Below are positions 1 to 7,277 of a stretch of DNA of 43,393 nucleotides, in pieces; position 1 is the first letter of the stretch, and the number at the start of each line of letters is the position of its first letter. Origin of the DNA: JALYUA01 sp039933215 (GTDB taxonomy: Bacteria; Acidobacteriota; Thermoanaerobaculia; UBA5066; Gp7-AA6); contig JBDTOO010000028.1 in NCBI GenBank assembly GCA_039933215.1, forward strand, positions 1-43,393, written 5' to 3'. The position numbers and the translations under genes were made by a program. Below the pieces are notes generated by a model. That model was not told where the DNA came from and searched no databases. It saw only the letters and a program-made list of their open reading frames with translations.

Positions 1-689
1 TCCCCTGCAACTGGTCCGGGCTGCCCGCGTGGGCGATCTCGACGGAGCCGTTCGAGAAGAGCGCCGGGTTGACGAACGTCCGCGCGTTCAAGACGACGGT
101 CCCGTTCGCCGGGATGGTTACCGTAGTCGATCCCGCGACGGCGCCGTCCAGGCCCCGCCACGTCACGACGACGTTCGGGAGGGATGTAGAGCTCGTGTTC
201 CGGATCAGCGAGAAGGCGTTGTAGTCGCCAGCGATGAAGAACCAGGGGCAGAACAACGTCGTCTCGACGAATCGGAGCGTGACGGTGGCGGTGTAGAAGC
301 TCATGTTGTGGGGAAACAGTTTCGCGAAGACATTCTGGGTCCCCAGGGTGTGAACCCAGCAGGCCCGCGAGAGAATCAATCCTTTGGATGGCTCTTCCCG
401 GATGTCGTCGTCGTCTGCGATCGCCGTCGTACCGTTGGCATCCAGGACTACCAATTCTGGATCGAAAATCTTGTCTCCGTATGAGCCTTCGAAGCTTCCC
501 GCTTCGACGCAGTAGGACCGGCCCCGCTCGGCGGCCAGTTGAAACCAGTACTGTGAGGTCGAACCGCTCAACGAAGACGTTGCCTTCTGTCCCCACTGGA
601 ACGCCGCCGCCGTGTTCTGCGTGGTGTTGTTCTGGCCGAGCAGCGTCCCGCTGACGAGGAAAGCGGTCAGTGCGGCGATCGACTTCATC
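1..689 (-). CDS. Secreted two-domain paralogue, copy 1 (3' end cut by window edge)
   Basis: First of seven tandem paralogues. The gene starts at an ATG at 689 preceded by GGAG at a good distance; an in-frame ATG at 701 lies upstream of that ribosome site and is less likely. It reads through to the left edge without a stop, about 24 residues short of the family C-terminus. It has a Sec signal peptide (MKSIAALTAFLVSGTLLGQ), then the conserved marks seen in the other copies: GQKATS, QYWFQL, GRSYCVE, SRACWVH, LFCPWFF, AGDYNAFSLIRNTS and NARTFVNP. The N-terminal half reads like a pre-peptidase C-terminal (PPC) beta-sandwich; this is a resemblance by eye. Function unknown; presumably periplasmic or cell-surface. 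Confidence 0.85.
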
Positions 690-800
690 GGTTTCTCCAT
701 TCTGGTTTTCCGCGGGGACCGCCCGGATCATACGTGGATGCGAAAAGGGCTCGGCCGAGCAAAATTCTCCAAGGCTGGCGGGCCGCGAGCCGCCGGGGCT

Positions 801-1565
801 CTACCAGGGCTTGCGCTGGGTGAACAGAGCGTCGAAGCCGAGGCCGGTGGTCCCGGAGAGTGTCGTCGTGCTTCCCTGGAGCTGGTCCGGCGCGCCCGGA
901 TAGGCGATCTCGACGGAGCCGTTCGAAAAGAGCGCCGGGTTCACGAAGGTCCGCGCGTTCAAGACCACCGTGCCGTTCGCCGGGATGGTGACGGTCGTGG
1001 ATCCCGCCACGATCCCGTTCAGGCCGCGCCACGTCACGACGACGCCGGGAAGATCGGTGTAGCTCGTGTTTCGGATCAGGGAAAACGCGTTGTAGTCGCC
1101 CGCGACGAAGAACCAGGGGCAGAAGAGCGTCGTCTCGAGGAATCTCAGGGAGACGGTGCTGTTGCTGGCAACGATCGACGCGGAAGGAGCGAGTTTGACG
1201 AACACGGTCTCGTTCGGCAGGTTGTGAACCCAACAGGCTCGAGAAAGAAAATATCCCTTCGGCTCTTCGTTGTTGTCGTCGTTGACGACTATAGGTGTGG
1301 CGTGGTCCTGTCGGTACACAGTGAGTTTCGTGTCCATGAACTTGTCGCCGTAGCCCGTTTCGTAGTTTGCCGTTTCCACGCAGTAGCACCGGCCAGAAAC
1401 GGCTTCCAGCGCGAACCAGAACTGGGTCGGGGTCGCCGAATTCACATACGAAAGCGTCTTCTGTCCCCAGACCTGTTGGGCGGCCATGCCGGGTGTGGTG
1501 TTGGCCTGGCCCATGAGGACCGCCGAGACGAGGAGGAATGCCGCGGAAGCGAGGATGCGTTTCAT
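801..1565 (-). CDS. Secreted two-domain paralogue, copy 2
   Basis: 254 residues, start ATG at 1565 with GGAAG upstream. Signal peptide at about residues 1-20, cleaved near MGQ/ANT. Residues ~30-140 resemble a PPC-type domain: FWFALE, a GRCYCVE strand, an L-x-V-Y-x-x-D strand, an acidic NDDNNEEP turn, SRACWVH, and a V-F-V-K-L strand. Residues ~140-254 are a second beta-rich domain, almost unchanged between copies, beginning ETTLFCPWFF and ending FTQRKPW with a terminal tryptophan. Three cysteines recur in all copies (in GRxYC, RACW and LFCPW); this copy has a fourth in CYC. No catalytic motif, lipobox or C-terminal sorting signal is visible. Family role unknown; adhesion or ligand binding is a guess. 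Confidence 0.9.
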   Translation of the reverse strand: MKRILASAAFLLVSAVLMGQANTTPGMAAQQVWGQKTLSYVNSATPTQFWFALEAVSGRCYCVETANYETGYGDKFMDTKLTVYRQDHATPIVVNDDNNEEPKGYFLSRACWVHNLPNETVFVKLAPSASIVASNSTVSLRFLETTLFCPWFFVAGDYNAFSLIRNTSYTDLPGVVVTWRGLNGIVAGSTTVTIPANGTVVLNARTFVNPALFSNGSVEIAYPGAPDQLQGSTTTLSGTTGLGFDALFTQRKPW

Positions 1566-1586
1566 CTCTTCCCTTTTTCTCCAGAG

Positions 1587-1610
1587 CTTCCGGCCGAAAG
1601 CGGCCGGAAG
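1587..1610 (-). other. 10-bp stem-loop in the 5' region of copy 2
   Basis: CTTCCGGCCG (1587-1596) and CGGCCGGAAG (1601-1610) form a perfect 10-bp stem with an AAAG loop. It lies between the ILPF-repeat gene (stop at 1639) and the start of copy 2 (1565). There is no T-run on the minus strand after it, so an intrinsic terminator is unlikely; it may set mRNA processing or stability in the array. Confidence 0.45.
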
Positions 1611-1638
1611 CGGGGGACGGGCGGCCGGATAGCCAAGG

Positions 1639-2043
1639 CTACCGGGCTTCTGCCTCGCGAACGCGGGGACGCCGGATGGGGATGGGCTCGCCGGACTCGT
1701 CCACGAAGGGCAGGATGTGGATCCCGTCCCGGAGGATCGGAATCAGCCGGCCGCGCTCGTCGGGAAACGGAAGAATCTGAAAGGCGAGGAGGGGTTTCTC
1801 GATCTCGACCGGGGCGCCTTCGGGATCGATGAACGGGAGGATGCGGACCCCGCCCGAGGTCCGGAAGAGGGGGATCGCGTCGACGGCCCGGGCCGACATC
1901 TCGGCGCTGGCGGCGAGCTCCGCCGGATCGGCGGCGACGGCCTGGACGGCGGGCTTGGCACGGTCCGCCTGTCGCGCTTCCTGGGAGAAGGCGGCGGCGG
2001 AGCCGACGAGAAAAAGTCCGGCGAGAGCGGCGATCTTCTTCAT
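1639..2043 (-). CDS. Small secreted protein with three ILPF repeats
   Basis: 134 residues, ATG at 2043 with GGAG five bases upstream; a second in-frame ATG at 2055 precedes that site. Signal peptide at residues 1-20 (cleaved near AFS/QEA), an alanine-rich spacer to ~55, then three ~20-residue repeats with cores at residues 68-71, 90-93 and 110-113. Each repeat reads [R/Q/H]-ILPF-x-D-x-x-G-x-P-[V/I]-x-I with small variations. It has no cysteine and no similarity to the flanking paralogues, yet it sits inside their array between copies 2 and 3 on the same strand. I do not recognise the family. The repeats alternate hydrophobic strands with Asp/Gly turns and could stack as short beta-strands. 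Confidence 0.75.
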   Translation of the reverse strand: MKKIAALAGLFLVGSAAAFSQEARQADRAKPAVQAVAADPAELAASAEMSARAVDAIPLFRTSGGVRILPFIDPEGAPVEIEKPLLAFQILPFPDERGRLIPILRDGIHILPFVDESGEPIPIRRPRVREAEAR

Positions 2044-2114
2044 GAGTTTCTCCATTTCCGGGAGGCGTTGAGGACGGACAGAAGCGATCATTTCTCGAGG
2101 TTCCCTGTCACGGG

Positions 2115-2888
2115 CTACCACGGCCGGCGCTGCGTGAACTGGGCATCGAAGCCCAGGCCGGTCGTTCCCGATAGGGTCGTCGTGCTGCCCTGGATCTGCT
2201 CCGGAGATCCGGGGTGTGCGATCTCGATCGTCCCGTTGGAAAAGGCTCCCGGATTGACGAACGTTCGCGCGTTCAGGACGACCCCGTTGTTTGCCGGAAC
2301 GTTGACCGTCGTGGTGCCGGCCACCACGCCGTTCAATCCGCGCCAGGTCACGACGACTCCCACGAGCGGGCTCGAGGACGTGTTTCGGAGGAGCGTGAAC
2401 GCGTTGTAGTCGCCAGCGATGAAAAACCAGGGGCAGAAGAGCGTCGTCTCGCTGAAGCGCAGAGTGACCGTGGCCGCCACGTGGGCGTCGAAAGGAGTCA
2501 ATCGAACGAAGTTCGGGCCTGAGTTCGCGGCACTTGCCACCCAGCACGCTCGCGAGAGGTGTCCGCTGTACGGCTCCTCGTCCGTGTCGTCGTTCTGCAC
2601 GATCAGAGTGGTGGTGTCGGAGCGGAAGACATCGAGGACCGGATCGAGATTCTTGTCTCCCCATGTCCCGGAGCCCGGGACGGCGCCCTCGAAAGGACCC
2701 GCCTCGGCGCAGTAGCTTCGACCCGCCACCGTCCAGAGCTGAAACCAGTACTCGGAGCCCGTCGCGATCGAGCTCGAAACCTTCTGACCCCAGTGCAATT
2801 GCGCGGCGAGGACCGGCGTCGTGTTCGACTGGGCCGGCAACGAAGCGGCGAAGAGAAGAATCCCGCCCAGGGCCAGGAGCGATTTCAT
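2115..2888 (-). CDS. Secreted two-domain paralogue, copy 3
   Basis: 257 residues, the longest complete copy. ATG at 2888 with AGAGGA upstream. Signal peptide residues 1-19 (ends LPAQ). Compared with its neighbours the N-terminal domain carries a short insertion after GPFEG (about residues 67-73), and the segment after SRACW is rebuilt (ASAANSGPNF). The C-terminal domain keeps ETTLFCPWFF, GDYNAF, VVVTWRGLNGVVAG, NARTFVNP, EQIQGSTTTLSG and ends QRRPW. Its distinctive N-half beside a conserved C-half illustrates the uneven divergence of the family. Confidence 0.9.
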   Translation of the reverse strand: MKSLLALGGILLFAASLPAQSNTTPVLAAQLHWGQKVSSSIATGSEYWFQLWTVAGRSYCAEAGPFEGAVPGSGTWGDKNLDPVLDVFRSDTTTLIVQNDDTDEEPYSGHLSRACWVASAANSGPNFVRLTPFDAHVAATVTLRFSETTLFCPWFFIAGDYNAFTLLRNTSSSPLVGVVVTWRGLNGVVAGTTTVNVPANNGVVLNARTFVNPGAFSNGTIEIAHPGSPEQIQGSTTTLSGTTGLGFDAQFTQRRPW

Positions 2889-2983
2889 AGTGTTCCTCTG
2901 AGAATCCGGATCGGGAATGTGCGGTCGCTCGGAATCCGAGCGAATTTCCCCGATTCTATCCCTCCGATCGCTCGTCCCGCCGG

Positions 2984-3739
2984 CTACCAGGGCTTACGCT
3001 GCGTGAACTGGGCGTCGAAACCGAGCCCGGTCGTGCCGGAGAGGGTCGTCGTGCTGCCCTGGATCTGCTCCGGGCTTCCCGCGTGGGCGATCTCGACCGA
3101 GCCGTTCGAGAAGACGGCCGGGTTTACGAAGTTCCGCGCGTTCAAGACGATAGTGCCGTTGGGAGGGATCGTGACCGTCGTCGTTCCCGCGACCACACCG
3201 CTCAGCCCGCGCCAGGTCACTGTGATGTCGCGGGCGCGTCCCGCTGTATTCCGTATCAGGGAGAACGCATTGTAGTCGCCCGCGACGAAGAACCAGGGGC
3301 AAAAGAGCGTCGTCTCGATCACGCGGAGCGTCAGGTACTCCGCGACGGGTGTGTCCTGATGCGCCTTCACGCGGATGTAGTTGAACCCGTGGAGCGTCGG
3401 GATCCAGCAGGCGCGGGAGTGGAAATAGTTATAGGGCTCCTCCAGCGGGTCATCGTTGAAGGCGATCGGCGTGCCGGTGTCGTCCTGAATTTCGATGTCG
3501 GAGTCCTCGACGCGTTCGGCGAAGACCGTCGTCTCGGCCTGGCCGGTCTCGGCGCAGTAGGAGCGGCCGGCAATGCCGAAGACATGAAACCAGTGGGCCG
3601 TTGCGGCCGATGGCCCCATGGTCGTGAGGACCTTCTGACCCCACGCGAGGTTCACCGAAGTTACGATCGTCGTGTTGATCTGGGCAACAGTAGTAGAAGC
3701 CGCGAGAATCGCGACGATACCGATGAAGAGTCGTCTCAC
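2984..3739 (-). CDS. Secreted two-domain paralogue, copy 4 (most divergent N-half)
   Basis: 251 residues. The start is a GTG at 3739, fixed by GGAGG just upstream; it encodes a Sec signal peptide (RRLFIGIVAILAASTTVAQ). The N-terminal domain is the most divergent of the set: AHWFHVFGIAGRSYCAE, an acidic IEIQDDTGTP strand, FNDDPLEEP, SRACWIP, and YIRVKAHQD. The C-terminal domain returns to the consensus (VIETTLFCPWFF, RNTAGRARDITVTWRGL, NARNFVNP, ending QRKPW). The three family cysteines are retained. Confidence 0.9.
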   Translation of the reverse strand: MRRLFIGIVAILAASTTVAQINTTIVTSVNLAWGQKVLTTMGPSAATAHWFHVFGIAGRSYCAETGQAETTVFAERVEDSDIEIQDDTGTPIAFNDDPLEEPYNYFHSRACWIPTLHGFNYIRVKAHQDTPVAEYLTLRVIETTLFCPWFFVAGDYNAFSLIRNTAGRARDITVTWRGLSGVVAGTTTVTIPPNGTIVLNARNFVNPAVFSNGSVEIAHAGSPEQIQGSTTTLSGTTGLGFDAQFTQRKPW

Positions 3740-3792
3740 GAGACCTCCTTGTCGAAGCGACAGTTGTGCGAAGGCGGAAAAAGCGGTCCGAG

Positions 3793-4551
3793 CTACCAGG
3801 CCTTGCGCTGCCCGAAGACGGCGTCGAAGCCTAGGCCGGTCGTTCCCGAGAGCGTCGTCGTGCTGCCCTGGATCTGCTCGGGACTCCCCGAATGGGCGAT
3901 CTCGACGGAGCCGTTGGAGAAGACGCCCGCGTTCACGAAGCTTCGGGCGTTCAAGACGACCGTCCCGTTGGCGGGGATCGAGACTGTCGTCGTTCCTGCG
4001 ACCGTTCCGTCCAATCCGCGCCAGGTCACGACGACGCCGGAGAGAGCCGTGCTCGCCGCGTTGCGGATGAGAGAAAACGCGTTGTAGTCGCCCGCCACGA
4101 AATACCAGGGGCAGTACAACGTCGTCTCGACAAACCGGAGCGTGACGGCGCTAGCGGGAACCGATGCCGCGTGAGGAATCAGTTTCACGAAGACGGTCGG
4201 ATTCGGAAAAGTATGTACCCAGCAAGCGCGAGAGTTGACGAATCCTTTGGGTTCTTCGCCGGCGTCGTCGTTGCCGCGGATCACCGTAACGGCGTTGCCT
4301 CCCAGGACGGACAATTCCATGTCGGGAGACCCGTCGCCGTACCCTCCCTCGTAGTTGCCCGCCTCGACGCAGTACGAGCGACCGGCGGTCGCCTCGAGCA
4401 CGAACCAGAACTGCGTATTCGCGGCACCGCTGACGAACGACGTCGCCTTCTGCCCCCAGAAGTACGACGCCGCGGTTCCGAAGCTGGTGTTGTTCTGACC
4501 CGGAAGTGGAGCGGCCAGAAGGAAGGCGCAGCAGACGCAGAGCCGTTTCAT
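3793..4551 (-). CDS. Secreted two-domain paralogue, copy 5
   Basis: 252 residues, ATG at 4551 with GGGAG upstream. The signal peptide (MKRLCVCCAFLLAAPLPGQ) is nearly the same as that of copy 6, as are the following YFWGQKATS and NTQFWF segments, so copies 5 and 6 look like the most recent duplication. It differs from most copies in LYCPWYF instead of LFCPWFF and in ending FGQRKAW instead of FTQRKPW. The acidic turn is NDDAGEEPKG. Gap to copy 4 is 53 bases, compatible with co-transcription. Confidence 0.9.
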   Translation of the reverse strand: MKRLCVCCAFLLAAPLPGQNNTSFGTAASYFWGQKATSFVSGAANTQFWFVLEATAGRSYCVEAGNYEGGYGDGSPDMELSVLGGNAVTVIRGNDDAGEEPKGFVNSRACWVHTFPNPTVFVKLIPHAASVPASAVTLRFVETTLYCPWYFVAGDYNAFSLIRNAASTALSGVVVTWRGLDGTVAGTTTVSIPANGTVVLNARSFVNAGVFSNGSVEIAHSGSPEQIQGSTTTLSGTTGLGFDAVFGQRKAW

Positions 4552-4667
4552 ACCACTCCCTCCCTTAAGAAAATCGCGTCGACCGGTTCGAGCATCCTAC
4601 GCGGACGGGGATGGCGACGACGGCTTTTCTCGGAGCGAGCTCACCGCACGACGCCGCCGGGCTATCG

Positions 4668-5426
4668 CTACCAGGTCTTGCGCTGCGTGAACTGCGCGTC
4701 GAATCCGAGGCCGGTGGTTCCCGAAAGCGTCGTCGTGCTGCCCTGGAGCTGTTCCGGGCTGCCTGGATGGGCGATCTCGACGGAACCGTTGGAGAAAACT
4801 GCCGGGTTCACGAAGTTCCGCGCGTTCAGAACGATCGTTCCGTCGGCGGGTATCGAGACCGTCGTCGTTCCGGCGACGACACCGTTCAATCCGCGCCAGG
4901 TCACGACGACGCCCGACAGATCCGAGTTGCTCGTATTTCGAATCAGAGAGAAGGCGTTGTAGTCCCCGGCCACGAAATACCAGGGACAGAAGAGCGTCGT
5001 TTCGATGAACCGCAGCGTGACGATGCCCGCCGGGACACTCGCCGAGTGAGGGAACAATTTCACGAAAACGGCCTGGCTCAGTGCGGAGTGCGTCCAGCAC
5101 GCGCGAGGGGCGACTCCTCCATAGGGCTCTTCTTTCGAGTCGTCGTTGTTGGCGATCACGGTGATGGCGTTGGCTTGGAAGACGGATAATTCCAGATCGA
5201 GCGCCCGGTCGCCGTAAGGGCCCTCGACGCTGCCCGCCTCCACGCAGTAGGACCGGCCGTGCACCGCAGCCAGCTGAAACCAGAACTGCGTGTTGGTGGC
5301 ACCGTTGACGTACGACGTCGCCTTCTGCCCCCAGAAGTAGAGGCCCGCCATACCCGAGATCGTGTTGGCCTGCCCGAGAAGGGGCGCGGCCAGAAGAAAG
5401 GCGCAATAGACGAAGACTCGTTTCAT
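4668..5426 (-). CDS. Secreted two-domain paralogue, copy 6
   Basis: 252 residues, ATG at 5426 with AGGAG upstream. Signal peptide MKRVFVYCAFLLAAPLLGQ. Closest relative in the window is copy 5. The PPC-like half contains QFWFQLAAVHGRSYCVE, LELSVFQ, NNDDSKEEP and RACWTH; the second half contains ETTLFCPWYF, VVVTWRGLNGVVAG and NARNFVNP and ends QRKTW. 116 non-coding bases separate it from copy 5. Confidence 0.9.
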   Translation of the reverse strand: MKRVFVYCAFLLAAPLLGQANTISGMAGLYFWGQKATSYVNGATNTQFWFQLAAVHGRSYCVEAGSVEGPYGDRALDLELSVFQANAITVIANNDDSKEEPYGGVAPRACWTHSALSQAVFVKLFPHSASVPAGIVTLRFIETTLFCPWYFVAGDYNAFSLIRNTSNSDLSGVVVTWRGLNGVVAGTTTVSIPADGTIVLNARNFVNPAVFSNGSVEIAHPGSPEQLQGSTTTLSGTTGLGFDAQFTQRKTW

Positions 5427-5589
5427 GATCGCTCCTGTCGAAGACGGCGTGGGATCAGTTCCGAGGGATCATATGCGGGCGGATGAAGGGCGACGAGGAG
5501 TCCGCGTTCCCTGCGGCGACCTCGCCGGCCGACGCGCGCCGGCGGTGCTCCCAACAACTCTTCTCCGGCCGGAAGAGGGGCCGGATGCG

Positions 5590-6351
5590 CTACCAGGCCT
5601 TACGCTGCGTGAACTGGGCGTCAAAGCCGAGGCCGGTCGTTCCCGAGAGCGTGGTCGTGCTTCCCTGAAGCTGCTCGGGGCTCCCCGCATGGGCGATCTC
5701 GACGGACCCGTTCGAAAAGAGAGCCGGGTTCACGAAAGTTCGGGCATTCAGGACGACGGTTCCGTTTGCCGGCACCGTCACGGTCGTCGATCCGGCGACC
5801 GCTCCGTTCAAGCCTCGCCAGGTCACCACGACTCCGGGCAGATCCGTGATGCTCGTGTTGCGGATCAGGGAAAACGCGTTGTAGTCGCCCGCGATGAAGA
5901 ACCACGGGCAGAAGAGCGTGGTCTCGACGAAACGCACCTGGATGGCGCTCGTCGGTACGGTCGGGGCGTTCGGCGAAACCCGCACGTAGATGTTCTCGAT
6001 GGGGAAATTGTGGATCCAGCACGCGCGGGAGAAGAAGAATGACGGGGGCTCTTCCAGAGTGTCGTCATTCTCGGTGATCAGCGTCGTCTGGTCCTGACGA
6101 TAGACATCGATGATCGTGTCGACGTTCTTGTCTCCGTACGAACCCTCGAAGTTGGCCGTCTCGACGCAATAGCAGCGCCCCGGAATGGCTCGAAGGACGA
6201 ACCAGTACTGACTCGAAGTCGCGCCGCTGACGACGGTCGTCGCCTTGTGCCCCCAGCCGTAGTCCGCGGCGTTCGCGGCGGACGTGTTCGTCTGAGCGGG
6301 GAGGAGGGCGGCGGCGGACAGGAGCACGGAGGAAACCAGGAATCGTTTCAT
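5590..6351 (-). CDS. Secreted two-domain paralogue, copy 7 (first in transcription order)
   Basis: 253 residues. The frame is open far upstream (to ~7230) through non-coding sequence and the regulator gene, but the start is the ATG at 6351, which follows GGAGGAAG and opens a signal peptide (MKRFLVSSVLLSAAALLPAQ). Like copy 2 it has the CYC variant (GRCYCVE) and the LDVYRQDQ-type strand with NDDTLEEP, so copies 2 and 7 share an N-domain subtype although they lie at opposite ends of the array. The C-half is consensus and ends QRKAW. The 287 bases upstream hold repeats and probably the array promoter, though no clear -35/-10 pair was found. Confidence 0.9.
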   Translation of the reverse strand: MKRFLVSSVLLSAAALLPAQTNTSAANAADYGWGHKATTVVSGATSSQYWFVLRAIPGRCYCVETANFEGSYGDKNVDTIIDVYRQDQTTLITENDDTLEEPPSFFFSRACWIHNFPIENIYVRVSPNAPTVPTSAIQVRFVETTLFCPWFFIAGDYNAFSLIRNTSITDLPGVVVTWRGLNGAVAGSTTVTVPANGTVVLNARTFVNPALFSNGSVEIAHAGSPEQLQGSTTTLSGTTGLGFDAQFTQRKAW

Positions 6352-6414
6352 TCTTCCTCCCTTCGAAGTGCGTCGCGGAAGCGAGCGGAAGGCATGCTCG
6401 GATCCTATTTCATT

Positions 6415-6432
6415 ACCGCGCGTCGGCCGAAT
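6415..6432 (+). repeat. 18-bp direct repeat, copy a
   Basis: ACCGCGCGTCGGCCGAAT occurs here and again, base for base, at 6574-6591, 159 bases apart. It contains the palindrome TCGGCCGA. The pair brackets the heptamer hairpin upstream of the paralogue array. It could be a regulator site or the trace of a small insertion. Confidence 0.6.
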
Positions 6433-6441
6433 AACAGAGGC

Positions 6442-6490
6442 AGGAGACAGGAGACAGGTGACAGCAGCCGTTTCTGCCGTCACCCGTGAC
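6442..6490. repeat. GTCACCC-type heptamer repeat with hairpin
   Basis: Three heptamers AGG(A/T)GAC run 6442-6462. GGTGACAGCAG (6457-6467) then pairs with CTGCCGTCACC (6474-6484) over 10 of 11 positions around a CCGTTT loop. The right arm and its flank (CCGTTTCTGCCGTCACCCGT) match the start of the repeat at 35965 almost exactly, so both belong to one dispersed intergenic repeat family. Confidence 0.65.
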
Positions 6491-6573
6491 CGGTCACCTC
6501 CCGCGCGTGCCCCGCTCCCCCGGCGGAGCTCGACCAGGAGCCGGCCGAGATCGACGCCGCGGCCGCGAGCGGG

Positions 6574-6591
6574 ACCGCGCGTCGGCCGAAT
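6574..6591 (+). repeat. 18-bp direct repeat, copy b
   Basis: Exact second copy of the 6415-6432 sequence, located just downstream of the regulator gene that ends at 6639. Confidence 0.6.
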
Positions 6592-6638
6592 CACGCGGCG
6601 GCGGGTTCCGGCGCGTCCTTTCGATCGCGCATCCCAGC

Positions 6639-7277
6639 TCACCGCCGGCTCGCTCGTCCTCCCTCGGCCGCCTTCAAGGCGGCCTCGACCCGCGTCCGCA
6701 CGTTCAACTTCTTGAAGAGGCTGTAGAGGTGCACCTTCACCGTCTGTTCCTTGATGTCGAGGCGCGCGGCGATCTCCTTGTTGCGGTAGCCATCGCCGAG
6801 AAGAGTCAGGATCTGCCGCTCGCGCGGGGTCAGGGGCCGCGCCCCGCCGCGCAGCCGGCGCTGCGCCCGGGAGATCGCCTGAGTCAGCACCCGGCGGTCT
6901 GCCCAGCTCTTTCCGGACGCCACGGTCTCGATCGCGCGCAGGAGCGTCGCGAAATCGAGCGTCCGCGACTGGACCCCGGCGGCGCCGTAGCCGAGGAGGC
7001 GGACCGAGAGGGCGTCGTCCGGCCGCGCGATGAGGACGAGAACCCTCAGGGCGGGGAACTTCGCCCGCAGGCGGAGGAGCAGCCGCTCGGAGACGGCGTT
7101 CCACGAGTCGGAGTCGAGGAGCAGGATTCCCGAAGCCGACCGCTTGAGGTCGCGGAGCATCTGCTCGGGCACCGTGCCCGTCACGCGAGCTTGCGCCCCG
7201 GATTCGCGGCGGATGCGCTCGGCCAGGCACTCCGCGAAGAGAGCGTTCTCTGAAGAGACGACGACTTCAGGCGCCAT
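6639..7277 (-). CDS. LuxR/NarL-type regulator with degenerate receiver domain
   Basis: 212 residues. The C-terminus (from LTPRERQIL, ~residue 150) is a standard LuxR-type helix-turn-helix (NKEIAARL, VKVHLYSLFKKL). The N-terminus has the receiver fold but lacks most switch residues: the acidic pair is Ser9-Glu10, the Thr/Ser after strand 4 is Ile (LVLIAR), and the conserved Lys is Arg (VQSRTL). The phosphoacceptor-like Asp55 in LLLDSD remains. It probably works without ordinary phosphorylation, or as a partner of the upstream regulator. Start ATG at 7277 overlaps the kinase gene end by 11 bases, so translation is coupled. Third gene of an operon with 7267-8619 and 8616-9272; it lies directly upstream of, and in the same direction as, the paralogue array. 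Confidence 0.88.
   Translation of the reverse strand: MAPEVVVSSENALFAECLAERIRRESGAQARVTGTVPEQMLRDLKRSASGILLLDSDSWNAVSERLLLRLRAKFPALRVLVLIARPDDALSVRLLGYGAAGVQSRTLDFATLLRAIETVASGKSWADRRVLTQAISRAQRRLRGGARPLTPRERQILTLLGDGYRNKEIAARLDIKEQTVKVHLYSLFKKLNVRTRVEAALKAAEGGRASRR

Noticed and set aside
801..6351. PEP-CTERM or LPXTG sorting signals on the paralogues
   Set aside because: The C-termini end in QRKPW-like residues with no hydrophobic helix or basic tail.
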